A stretch of 64,000 bases of DNA from the NCBI GenBank assembly GCA_964520905.1, contig CAZFQL010000019.1, positions 1 to 64,000 of the forward strand. The letters run 5' to 3'. Source of the stretch: JAGVIE01 sp964520905. Its GTDB lineage: Bacteria; Bacteroidota; Ignavibacteria; UBA10030; SZUA-254. The notes beneath the pieces are model-generated. The model searched no databases. It saw only the letters and a program-made list of their open reading frames with translations, and was not told where the DNA came from. Both the position numbers and the translations under genes were made by a program. This document shows, piece after piece, positions 15,430 through 23,460 of the stretch. Within the stretch, counting starts at the first letter, position 1, and each line of letters starts with the position of its first letter.

Positions 15430-16041
15430 TTAAAATTTCGTTTTACCCTGGGAGATCAGCTTCTTTATCTTCTTCTCGCCGATCCACACTTTCTTATTCG
15501 ATTCGATATTGATAAGTTCGAGATTAACCTGATAATATTTCACTTTCTCACCTTCCGCCTGGTCGATGATGGTTGTGATGTCTCCCTGCAGTATGAAATC
15601 GGCGCCGAACTCCCGGCGGAATTTCTTTACAGTTTCATCCGATGCGTTTTCCTGCTGGTCGGCACGTTCATCACGAACTTCCTGACGCTCTTCTTTGTTG
15701 GCAACGAAATCTACCCTGCCTGAATTGATCAACTCACGTTCAAGATTTTTCGTAAACGGAATAGTTGCAATATGTTCGCTGGAACGGTTCCTGACGGTTC
15801 CTACAATTACAGTAGGAGCTTTTTGCTTTTCGCCTTTGAATTCTCCGACCCACGGACGCGAGAGTACATCCTTAATCATTTCTTCTGCAACGAGACGCGA
15901 ATCGGTATCGTTCCAATCTCCGCTGAGATCGATTGTCGTCCCTGGATCAACACGTGTGATTGTTTTCTGTGAACTGCATCCGGAAAGAACCATGATGCCG
16001 ATGGCAAACAGAACAAACGCGAAATTTATTGATGATTTCAT
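15430..16041 (-). CDS. lpoB: LpoB-type penicillin-binding-protein activator
   Basis: An outer-membrane lipoprotein (lipobox VLSGC, Cys22) of the LpoB/COG3417 family, which reaches through peptidoglycan to stimulate PBP1b-type transpeptidases. The 203 residues show the family core: DLSGDWNDTDSRLVAEEMI, TVIVGTVRNRSSEHI, FGADFILQGDI, and KVWIGEKKIKK at the C-terminus. A charged, Gln/Asp/Glu-rich insert sits near residues 130-148. It heads a run lpoB / COG3014 / esterase / ATL / ybaK. Confidence 0.85.
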   Translation of the reverse strand: MKSSINFAFVLFAIGIMVLSGCSSQKTITRVDPGTTIDLSGDWNDTDSRLVAEEMIKDVLSRPWVGEFKGEKQKAPTVIVGTVRNRSSEHIATIPFTKNLERELINSGRVDFVANKEERQEVRDERADQQENASDETVKKFRREFGADFILQGDITTIIDQAEGEKVKYYQVNLELINIESNKKVWIGEKKIKKLISQGKTKF

Positions 16042-16101
16042 ATTTTCTCCTGAAATTTTGTTGTGCGTGATAAGATAATAAAAAAGTTCAAGTATATCAA
16101 T

Positions 16102-16341
16102 TTAGATGCCGTCATATTGCGCCCTGACTATATCTTCAGCCCTTCCGGTATTTTCTTCCGCGACATAAAGATCGACACCCTGTCCGGTGAATATATCACT
16201 GCCGCCGCCCGCGCCTGAACCGCTGATTCCATAATCGGGCGCTTTAAGGAGGGATAGAATCCCTTCTGCTTCAAGTGATTGTTGTGCCATTTCAGCAAGC
16301 AATCGATTTGGGAAATTTTTTATAAGTATCAGATTAAGCAT
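16102..16341 (-). CDS. DUF2007 family protein
   Basis: A small soluble protein of 79 residues matching the DUF2007 fold (LIKNFPNRLLAEMAQQSLEA; VDLYVAEENTGRAEDI), related to ferredoxin-like PII-type signal proteins. A glycine-rich loop (GSGAGGGS) lies in the middle. The function is unknown. It follows the fumarase gene by 12 bases and is probably cotranscribed with it. Confidence 0.8.
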   Translation of the reverse strand: MLNLILIKNFPNRLLAEMAQQSLEAEGILSLLKAPDYGISGSGAGGGSDIFTGQGVDLYVAEENTGRAEDIVRAQYDGI

Positions 16342-16353
16342 TGGTTTAATTAA

Positions 16354-17880
16354 TTATATTTTCACCGGTTCTGCAAACTTCGCCAGCTCCTGAGCCGAAG
16401 CTTTCTCAACATCTGCATGCAAGCTGTTCCCATGGGCATCCATTGTGACAATCGCGGGAAAATCTTTTACCGTTATGTGCCACATCGCTTCGGGTATTCC
16501 GAACTCGAGGAAATCCACTCCGGTAACCTCAGTAATACATTTGGTGTAATACTGTGCCGCACCGCCGATTGCGTTAAGATAAACCGCTCCGTGTTCCTTC
16601 AAAGCGGCAAGTGTCTTCGCACCCATCCCGCCCTTGCCGATAACTGCACGGACACCGAACTTTTTAATTACATCTGCCTGGTAGGGTTCTTCACGTCCGC
16701 TTGTTGTTGGACCTGCGGCGTTCATAAACCATTTCTCATCTTTTTTCAAAGCTACCGGACCGCAATGATAAATCGCGCCGCCGTGTAAATCTACCGGCGA
16801 ATCATGCGAGATCAGATGATGATGCAACGAATCCCTTCCGGTATGTATGGTTCCATTCAATAGAACTATATCACCGACTTTCAAATTCCTGACTGCCTCT
16901 TCGGAGAGAGGTGTTGTTAAGGAAATTTCCCGACCCGTGAGCGGCAGTTTGGTTTCCGTCGCCATCTTACGCGAGGGCGTATCGTCTTTGTAAAGCCATC
17001 GTTTAATTGCGCCGGTTTTTGCATCGAGCACAACTCCGAGACGGCGAAACGCCCAGCAATCGTACGCAACCGATACGAAGAAGCTTGCAGGCAAACGATT
17101 ATATGTGCCGATCTTGCAGCCGATGAGTGTCGCCTTACCGCCGAAGCCCATCGTCCCGATCCCGAGTTTATTTGCGTTCTCTAAAATGTAATTTTCCAAT
17201 TTCGCAAGCTCCGGGTTCGGATTGATATCGTCAAGTGAACGGAATAATTGTTGCTTTGCTAATGAATATCCCGTCGTTCTATCACCGCCAACCCCGACTC
17301 CTATCGCCCCAATACTGCATCCGTGTCCCTGCGCTTGCCATACAGCATGCATTATACACTTGCGAATACCGTCTATGTTTCTATCGGCGCGTCCGAGGTT
17401 CGGTAATTCACAAGGCACCGAGTACTGTATATTTTTATTTTCGCATCCGCCGCCTTTGAGCAGTAACTTGACTTCAATCTCGTCTTGATTTTCCCATTGA
17501 TGGAAATGTACGACAGGTGTTCCGGGTCCGAGGTTGTTGCCGCTATTCTTGCCTGTCAATGAATCTACAGAGTTCGGACGCAGCTTGCCCTGCTTTGTCG
17601 CCTCGGCAATCGCCTCATCAATCTCTTTCTCCATAATTATCTGATTGGCGCCCGCCGGTGTTTTAATTTCAAACGTGGGCATGCCTGTATCCTGGCAAAT
17701 CGGAGCAATACTTTCCTGTGCCATATCGATATTAATAGCAATCGTCTGTAATGCAAGTGCTGCCTGCGTCTTTGGTGTTTCGGATTTTATTGCACGCTCA
17801 ATCGCTCTTCGTACATCGGGCGGAAGATTGGATGATGTTTCGGAAATTAATTTGAGCATACTATCTTTGAATTGATTCAT
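16354..17880 (-). CDS. fumA: Class I fumarate hydratase (iron-sulfur)
   Basis: Interconverts fumarate and malate using a 4Fe-4S cluster. The 508-residue protein contains the alpha-like domain (PICQDTGMPTFEI, GGGCENKN, CSIGAIGVGVGGDR) and the beta-like domain (TGRDSLHH, GGAIYHCGPV, GKGGMGAKT, FPAIVTMDAHG) in one chain. Candidate cluster ligands are Cys in QDTG-, GGGC- and GCKIG-regions. It is oxygen-sensitive in known members, in keeping with an anaerobic or facultative host. It starts at ATG 17880. Confidence 0.95.
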   Translation of the reverse strand: MNQFKDSMLKLISETSSNLPPDVRRAIERAIKSETPKTQAALALQTIAINIDMAQESIAPICQDTGMPTFEIKTPAGANQIIMEKEIDEAIAEATKQGKLRPNSVDSLTGKNSGNNLGPGTPVVHFHQWENQDEIEVKLLLKGGGCENKNIQYSVPCELPNLGRADRNIDGIRKCIMHAVWQAQGHGCSIGAIGVGVGGDRTTGYSLAKQQLFRSLDDINPNPELAKLENYILENANKLGIGTMGFGGKATLIGCKIGTYNRLPASFFVSVAYDCWAFRRLGVVLDAKTGAIKRWLYKDDTPSRKMATETKLPLTGREISLTTPLSEEAVRNLKVGDIVLLNGTIHTGRDSLHHHLISHDSPVDLHGGAIYHCGPVALKKDEKWFMNAAGPTTSGREEPYQADVIKKFGVRAVIGKGGMGAKTLAALKEHGAVYLNAIGGAAQYYTKCITEVTGVDFLEFGIPEAMWHITVKDFPAIVTMDAHGNSLHADVEKASAQELAKFAEPVKI

Positions 17881-18090
17881 GCGAAATACTCCTCTATCTA
17901 ATATTCGATAATAATTGAGTTTGTGTTCGGATATCGGCTATTTTCTTGTTTGTTTGAATATACTAAATGATGAGTGGACTTTCAAATAAAAAAGGGCTTT
18001 CATAATTAACCGTCGTCATACGAGTTCCGCCTTCAAACAACCTTCATCACTGCTCATTTGGACAGTAGACAAAAGCATTATAACTCTAAT

Positions 18091-20226
18091 CTACAAATAT
18101 ATACCGAGCGATACTGACCCGATAAAATTCCGTGGAAGTCCCGGCTCTAAATATACCGGTTTCCCCGTCGAGTTAAGTTGTGGATTTATCCAGACCGACG
18201 ATGCATATTTTTGATCGGTCAGATTGTTGATGCCAAAAAATCCACGCACGAATAACTTGCTGTCCGGAATCTGAAAATTATCCACTCCTACCGAAACATT
18301 TATGATATTGTATGCAGGTGTTTTATATAGATTCCTGTCATCGGCAAAATAATCTCCTACACCCAGTGCCGTAATTTTGGCGTAAGCGCTTTTCAGAACC
18401 TTCGGCGCATACCGCAAACCGATGGAATAGAAAAATTCAGGAACGCCCGACATCTTATTATCTTTAAGGTCGGCATAATGTCCGGCACGCGGCTGATCTA
18501 TATGAACCGAATCGATTAGGTATTCTTTATACTTGTTGCTCGATAAAGTAATTGCCGTTTCAAACGATAGCCCGTTATTAAGTTGAAGGTTTATACTAAT
18601 CTCGGCTCCCATTCTCTGTGTCCTTCCGGCAGTAAAATAATAACCGCCGTTATCATACGGAATGATATCATTCCTCACCTCGAGCCAGTAGAATGCGGCA
18701 TCGTAAATCAAAGAGCCAATACGGTCTTCTCCTCCCAAGAGGACAATGTGTTTCGTTCCCAATTCAACCGTTATCGATGTGATCGGTTCCAAAAGCGGAT
18801 TTAGCGCCCTGATGGTATTTGTCCCGAAAGTTGGAACAGGATCGACTTCATTTCCTGCCGGAGCTTCTACACCACCGCCAAGATTCGCATAAATACTTTG
18901 CGTTGCGGAAAGACGATATGTTATACCCGCCTTTGGGGTAATTTGTTCGAACGATTTGCTGTCATCCAACTGCGGCGAGATATAATCATCGTAATAATAT
19001 GTTATGTTATCGTATCGTGCACCTAAGATAGCGCTTAACTTATTTCCAAGCGATATCTCATTCTGAATGAATACGCCGAAATTGTTCGCTCCCTCTCTTT
19101 TGTTCGCCTTTACCGTTGTATCTCGCTCTCCTGATGCTGTAAGAGTATAAAAGTGCAAAGCGCCATCCTGGTATGCCTCATCGGCTCCAACCAACAGAAT
19201 ATTTTTCACTTCATCGCTGAATGAAATATTATTTCGGTACGTCGCATTGCCTCCAACGTGGTAGCGATTGAAATCGCGGAATGTTCCCCGCTCCGACCTT
19301 TGCAGATACTTCGTACCGATGAATGCCGAAGTCGAAATGCTGTTAGCCGGATTGATGTCGTGCGACAGCGTTACGCCGATACGACCGAGACGGTTGAATC
19401 TTCTTTCATCCCGTTTGATGAAAGTTGAATCCGCCTGCTCGGCGAGCGAATCGTACTGCGCTTGCGAAAGCGGACCCGGAATTCTGAAGAGATTGCTGCT
19501 TCCCGTCAAATACACTCCTAACGATGTGCGCTCACCAAGAGGTGAAACTATTCCAGTATTAATTAATGATTGCGTACTGCCGGAGTGGTAACGCCATCCT
19601 TTGGAGTTAGTATTACTCAGAGACAAAAAGAAGCGACCTGCGTCGAGCGTCGTCCCGGCTTGAACCATTTCTTTGTGAAAGCCATAACTGCCGAATGAAG
19701 ATTGAACATTTGCGTATGGTTCATCGAACCCGGAATTGGAGATAACATTTACCACGCCACCTGACGCGTTCCCCCACACTGCAGAGGCGTTAGACCGCAC
19801 AACTTCCACACTGCCCGCGCCGGAGATGTCGATAAGGTCCATCGATGTTCTGCCGTCTGGTTCTGTCTCGGGAAAACCATCCAGCAGAATTCGAATTCCT
19901 CGCGACGTTCCTGCATTCGATTTTGCTCCAGCACCGCGTGCGCCGAATCCGCGTATGGATATTCGGACGTCCTGATTTCCGTACCGTGATTGCGCAAGCA
20001 CACCGGGAATGCTCGAAAGAATTTCATCGATTCCATATCCCTTGCCCGCGAGTGTTCCGTTCACATTGATTACACTTAGAGCGAGCGGGACTTCAATCCA
20101 CGGCTCTGCGATCCGTGTTGCCGTTATCGTAACAGGTTTTAGTTTATATCTGACGGTATCCTCCTGTGAATAGCAATCATTGAATAAAAAAAGGAATACA
20201 ATCAAGAGAAAGATAAAGCGTTTCAT
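18091..20226 (-). CDS. TonB-dependent outer-membrane receptor
   Basis: A 711-residue outer-membrane transporter with a signal peptide (to about residue 20), a plug domain at about 30-155 (ILSSIPGVLAQSRYGNQD, ISIRGFGARG, RSNASAVWGNASGGVVNVIS) and a 22-strand barrel with alternating aromatic strands to the C-terminus. It resembles ferric-citrate/FecA-like receptors more than SusC, since there is no SusD partner or carboxypeptidase-like N-terminal domain. The ligand is unknown. There is no TonB or ABC system beside it. Confidence 0.9.
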   Translation of the reverse strand: MKRFIFLLIVFLFLFNDCYSQEDTVRYKLKPVTITATRIAEPWIEVPLALSVINVNGTLAGKGYGIDEILSSIPGVLAQSRYGNQDVRISIRGFGARGAGAKSNAGTSRGIRILLDGFPETEPDGRTSMDLIDISGAGSVEVVRSNASAVWGNASGGVVNVISNSGFDEPYANVQSSFGSYGFHKEMVQAGTTLDAGRFFLSLSNTNSKGWRYHSGSTQSLINTGIVSPLGERTSLGVYLTGSSNLFRIPGPLSQAQYDSLAEQADSTFIKRDERRFNRLGRIGVTLSHDINPANSISTSAFIGTKYLQRSERGTFRDFNRYHVGGNATYRNNISFSDEVKNILLVGADEAYQDGALHFYTLTASGERDTTVKANKREGANNFGVFIQNEISLGNKLSAILGARYDNITYYYDDYISPQLDDSKSFEQITPKAGITYRLSATQSIYANLGGGVEAPAGNEVDPVPTFGTNTIRALNPLLEPITSITVELGTKHIVLLGGEDRIGSLIYDAAFYWLEVRNDIIPYDNGGYYFTAGRTQRMGAEISINLQLNNGLSFETAITLSSNKYKEYLIDSVHIDQPRAGHYADLKDNKMSGVPEFFYSIGLRYAPKVLKSAYAKITALGVGDYFADDRNLYKTPAYNIINVSVGVDNFQIPDSKLFVRGFFGINNLTDQKYASSVWINPQLNSTGKPVYLEPGLPRNFIGSVSLGIYL

Positions 20227-20325
20227 ATCTGATCCTTTTCAAAAAGAATAATAATCGATGGGCTTCGCATTTTATAACTCATCATTTACTAAAAGAAATA
20301 CGAAGACCCCGTTATATAAGTATGG

Positions 20326-20676
20326 TTATATGATCGGATATTGAGGCGGCGATTTATCCCGGACTGGTTCGGTAGATTCAATTTCGATCCGAAAAACAAA
20401 ACTTGGTTTGGGTACGATCCCGATAGTAACGGTCTTTAAGGGTGGAAGAAAAACAAACGCTTTCGGTGCGTTATCCTTATCGAATGTTTCCCAGTTCAAA
20501 GTTGGTAGCGATACCGCAACTTGTTTGGTGAATGGATCATTATTAGGATGATTTTGCTCGTACTCCTCGCTGAACAATTCCGTGCGGAATGCAAAATAAT
20601 TAAACGCAAACAGAAGATAAAATATCCTGCATGAAAGCTCCCGTAAAGTTGTATGACCTATGATAATATTAGGCAA
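20326..20676 (-). CDS. Hypothetical exported protein
   Basis: Open frame of 116 residues starting with TTG at 20676; no ATG exists near the N-terminus. A hydrophobic stretch at about 14-32 could be a signal or anchor. The rest is beta-rich with a proline-rich end (KSPPQYPII). I do not recognise it. The start is uncertain and the protein may be shorter. Confidence 0.4.
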   Translation of the reverse strand: MPNIIIGHTTLRELSCRIFYLLFAFNYFAFRTELFSEEYEQNHPNNDPFTKQVAVSLPTLNWETFDKDNAPKAFVFLPPLKTVTIGIVPKPSFVFRIEIESTEPVRDKSPPQYPII

Positions 20677-20773
20677 TAAGATTAAGTAAGAACAGAATTA
20701 TTGAATTGAAGTACGTTTTCATATAATCAGAAAATGACGACATCACAAGAGAGAAAGTGACATAGATAGGATT

Positions 20774-21067
20774 CTACGCCAACTTAATCTTTTTCCTTTT
20801 CCGGCGTAACTGTATTGTGAAGAAAATCGATTCCATGATCACCAATAGAACCAAAGACATCGTATCTCTATCGAACCAGGGTCCAAAACCCTTTTCATAT
20901 ATAACCAACTTGAGAAGGAATGCCGATATAGACCAACCCACAGAAAATATTAACGCCAGAAATCCGACAGCAAGAAGTCCTTCTTTCCAATCGCCTTCCT
21001 GCCAGCGTTTAGTAAAAACTGTCACTGCCGCTATAACGTGAATATAAAAAATGAAAAGTGTAATCAT
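20774..21067 (-). CDS. Small membrane protein, unknown function
   Basis: Ninety-seven residues with three predicted membrane helices (about 2-18, 27-55, 68-87) and a strongly basic tail (QLRRKRKKIKLA), so the C-terminus should be cytoplasmic. It starts at ATG 21067 and lies 46 bases after the sugar-phosphotransferase gene. The context suggests envelope biology, nothing more specific. Confidence 0.7.
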   Translation of the reverse strand: MITLFIFYIHVIAAVTVFTKRWQEGDWKEGLLAVGFLALIFSVGWSISAFLLKLVIYEKGFGPWFDRDTMSLVLLVIMESIFFTIQLRRKRKKIKLA

Positions 21068-21113
21068 TTGCCTTACCGGTTTAATAATAGAATATAAATA
21101 ATTACCGAGCTAT

Positions 21114-22529
21114 TCATGCACGAAACACGACGCGGGTAGTTTTCATAAGTATTTTAATATCGAACCAGAGAGACCAGTTTTCGATGTAATAAATATCATA
21201 TTTAATGCGTTCTTCAAGAGATGTATTTCCTCTAAAGCCGTTGACTTGTGCCCAGCCGGTCATACCGGTTTTGACACGATGACGATCGAGGTATTTCGGG
21301 ATCATCGATTTGAACCGCTCCACGTGGTAGGGTCTCTCGGGCCTCGGTCCGACCAAGCTCATATCTCCTTTGAATACATTTACCAATTGAGGTAATTCAT
21401 CTAAACTTAACTTTCTCAAAATTTTTCCAATACTCGTTTGCCTTGGATCGTTTTCTACTCCAAGTCCGGCTTCGTTATCGAATTCTTCCGCGCCTGCATG
21501 CATAGTCCGGAACTTTACCATATTGAACGATCGACCATCGAGACCGACACGTTCCTGTTGGAAGAAAGTCATACCGCGCGAGCTGATTTTTATGCCTATT
21601 ATTATCAGCAGAAATAACGGTGAGAGTAAGATCAGCATAATTGCGGAAATAGCCTCATCAAAAATCCGTTTGGTGATTCTCCCCCACGTAGTCATGGGAA
21701 CACCTTTGATCCTGATGAAAGGTAACCCTTCGATTTCTCTCATTTCAATTTTAGTGGGGCTTGCCATTATTTCAAGAATGTCCGGCACCATCAGGAATTC
21801 GATGTTCACTCCCTCGCATTCCTGCAGGAGTTTATATAGTTGGGGATGTTCGCCGTTCTCCAATGAGATAAGCGCGAGTTCGATACGTTCCTCAATGAGC
21901 TTATCGGGCGCTTGTGTTAACGTACCGAGGTGTTTTGCTTCTGTAAGCGGCAGAAGATGCGAACAGGGTGTATCTGAAAAATACCCAATAAGCCTGTATC
22001 CGAGCAGTGGGTGATTGTGCAGGGATTTAAAAATTTGATTCGCAGTGTCGTTGCAGCCGATGATGACTGCATTTCGCAACTCCCTCCCTTTAGCATACAA
22101 TGCTTTTTCAATCTGCAGAAGGATAAACCGGCTTGTGAAGATTGTTACGATAGAAGAAAACCACAGCACTCCGAAAACAACGCGCGAGTATGAAAATGCA
22201 CGATAGAAAAATGCCGCACTCATTACAACCAGCATTCCGATAGTAACCATCTTCACTATAGAAAAGAATTCGTCGGTTAATGCAACATTCCGGCGTGCAC
22301 CGTACATATTTTGTGAATTTGAAATCATTAACCAGATCGGGATGATTACGAATGAGCCGTAAATATACGCTCTGAGTGGCGGTATATCTTCTGTGAGCGG
22401 AAGAAAATTCAGAAAAGTTGTTTCAAACCTAAGCCAATATGAAAAGAGAAAAGATAATTCGATTGCAGCGCTGTCGAATATTACAGCGAGCGTTGGAATT
22501 AGAAAATCGTTTCGGCGGGGATTTGGCAT
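21114..22529 (-). CDS. Undecaprenyl-phosphate sugar phosphotransferase (WcaJ-like)
   Basis: Initiates exopolysaccharide or O-antigen repeat synthesis by moving a hexose-1-phosphate onto undecaprenyl phosphate. The 471 residues comprise four to five N-terminal membrane helices (to about 145), a Rossmann-like middle domain (NAVIIGCNDTANQIF), another helix at about 287-310, and the catalytic bacterial sugar transferase domain with KRIFDEAIS, FQQERVG, MVKFRTM, SLDELPQL and LVGPRPERP. It ends in the typical MKTTRVVF. It lies downstream of gmhA. Confidence 0.93.
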   Translation of the reverse strand: MPNPRRNDFLIPTLAVIFDSAAIELSFLFSYWLRFETTFLNFLPLTEDIPPLRAYIYGSFVIIPIWLMISNSQNMYGARRNVALTDEFFSIVKMVTIGMLVVMSAAFFYRAFSYSRVVFGVLWFSSIVTIFTSRFILLQIEKALYAKGRELRNAVIIGCNDTANQIFKSLHNHPLLGYRLIGYFSDTPCSHLLPLTEAKHLGTLTQAPDKLIEERIELALISLENGEHPQLYKLLQECEGVNIEFLMVPDILEIMASPTKIEMREIEGLPFIRIKGVPMTTWGRITKRIFDEAISAIMLILLSPLFLLIIIGIKISSRGMTFFQQERVGLDGRSFNMVKFRTMHAGAEEFDNEAGLGVENDPRQTSIGKILRKLSLDELPQLVNVFKGDMSLVGPRPERPYHVERFKSMIPKYLDRHRVKTGMTGWAQVNGFRGNTSLEERIKYDIYYIENWSLWFDIKILMKTTRVVFRA

Positions 22530-22536
22530 TTATGTG

Positions 22537-22743
22537 TTAATGACTCTCGATAAAATATCGAAGTTCTCGGATTTCATGGATGCACATTTTCATATCTTGT
22601 AATGTTCCAATCATTGTATATAAAACCGATGTGTTTTCGGAATATCCAATAGACTCATTATCCAATTTTGGTGATAGCAATTTCAGGTTTTCTATTTGCT
22701 CATCTATTCGGACACAAATATCTATTTCATTTTCCTCATTCAT
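22537..22743 (-). CDS. Small hypothetical protein between gmhA and the sugar transferase
   Basis: A 68-residue charged helical protein read from ATG 22743 (MNEENEIDICVRIDEQ...); an upstream ATG at 22773 would overlap gmhA. It lies seven bases after gmhA and seven before the transferase start, so it fills the gap in one transcript. No family is recognised. Confidence 0.45.
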   Translation of the reverse strand: MNEENEIDICVRIDEQIENLKLLSPKLDNESIGYSENTSVLYTMIGTLQDMKMCIHEIRELRYFIESH

Positions 22744-22750
22744 CGTTCGT

Positions 22751-23353
22751 TCATCCAAACATTTCGTTTTCAATTATTCCACAAATGATGTGAGCAACAG
22801 TGATGTGCCCTTCCTGTATCCGCTGTGTATCGTTTGAGGGAATAATTATTGATACATCCACAATTTCTTTTGATGAGCCGCCATCTTTTCCAAGCAATCC
22901 AATAACTGTCATACCGCGTCTCTTTGCCTCTGCAATCGCGAAATTTACATTGACCGATTTCCCGCTGGTACTGATGGCAAGTAAAATATCGCCTCTATTT
23001 CCAAGTGCCTCAACCTGTCTTGCAAATACATTCTCAAATCCTATATCATTTCCGCCTGCGGTCAACATTGATGTATCAGTTGTTAAAGCTATTGCAGGCA
23101 ATGCCGGCCGATTTGCTTTCGTCATGCGGATTACAAGCTCGGTCGCGATATGTTGTGCATCTGCCGCACTTCCGCCGTTTCCGCAGATAAGAACCTTCTT
23201 CTTATCGTTGAAGGCTTTCATCATGGTATCAACAGCTTTCAGGATATCACCCGTGCAAGAATCGATGATTCTTTTCTTCGTCTCCGCGCTCTCATTGAGC
23301 TGATCCTGAACGTATTTTTGCCGATGGAGTAGTGTTAAAGGTAAATGTGACAT
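22751..23353 (-). CDS. gmhA: Sedoheptulose-7-phosphate isomerase
   Basis: A SIS-domain isomerase making D-glycero-D-manno-heptose-7-phosphate, the first step to ADP- or GDP-heptose for LPS or S-layer glycans. It has 200 residues with the hallmark GNGGSAADAQHIATELV, ALTTDTSMLTAGGND, ISTSGKSVNV and a C-terminal QEGHITVAHIICGIIE. No other heptose genes are in the window. It is first in a run with the small protein and the sugar transferase. Confidence 0.95.
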   Translation of the reverse strand: MSHLPLTLLHRQKYVQDQLNESAETKKRIIDSCTGDILKAVDTMMKAFNDKKKVLICGNGGSAADAQHIATELVIRMTKANRPALPAIALTTDTSMLTAGGNDIGFENVFARQVEALGNRGDILLAISTSGKSVNVNFAIAEAKRRGMTVIGLLGKDGGSSKEIVDVSIIIPSNDTQRIQEGHITVAHIICGIIENEMFG

Positions 23354-23460
23354 ATCAATTCAAAAATAAAAAGTGAAAATTAAAAAATATAAATATCGTT
23401 TGCTCTAAATATTCGAGACCCATAAAGTACAAATGACGAATAACTAATAACCATTGACAC

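Noticed and set aside
17881..18090. Possible terminator downstream of the TonB receptor gene
   Set aside because: There is a T-rich run after GCCC on the minus strand, but I could not find a stem that pairs with it.
20227..20325. Possible TonB-box or metal-operator upstream of the receptor gene
   Set aside because: I looked for a Fur-like palindrome in the gap before ATG 20226 and saw none convincing.
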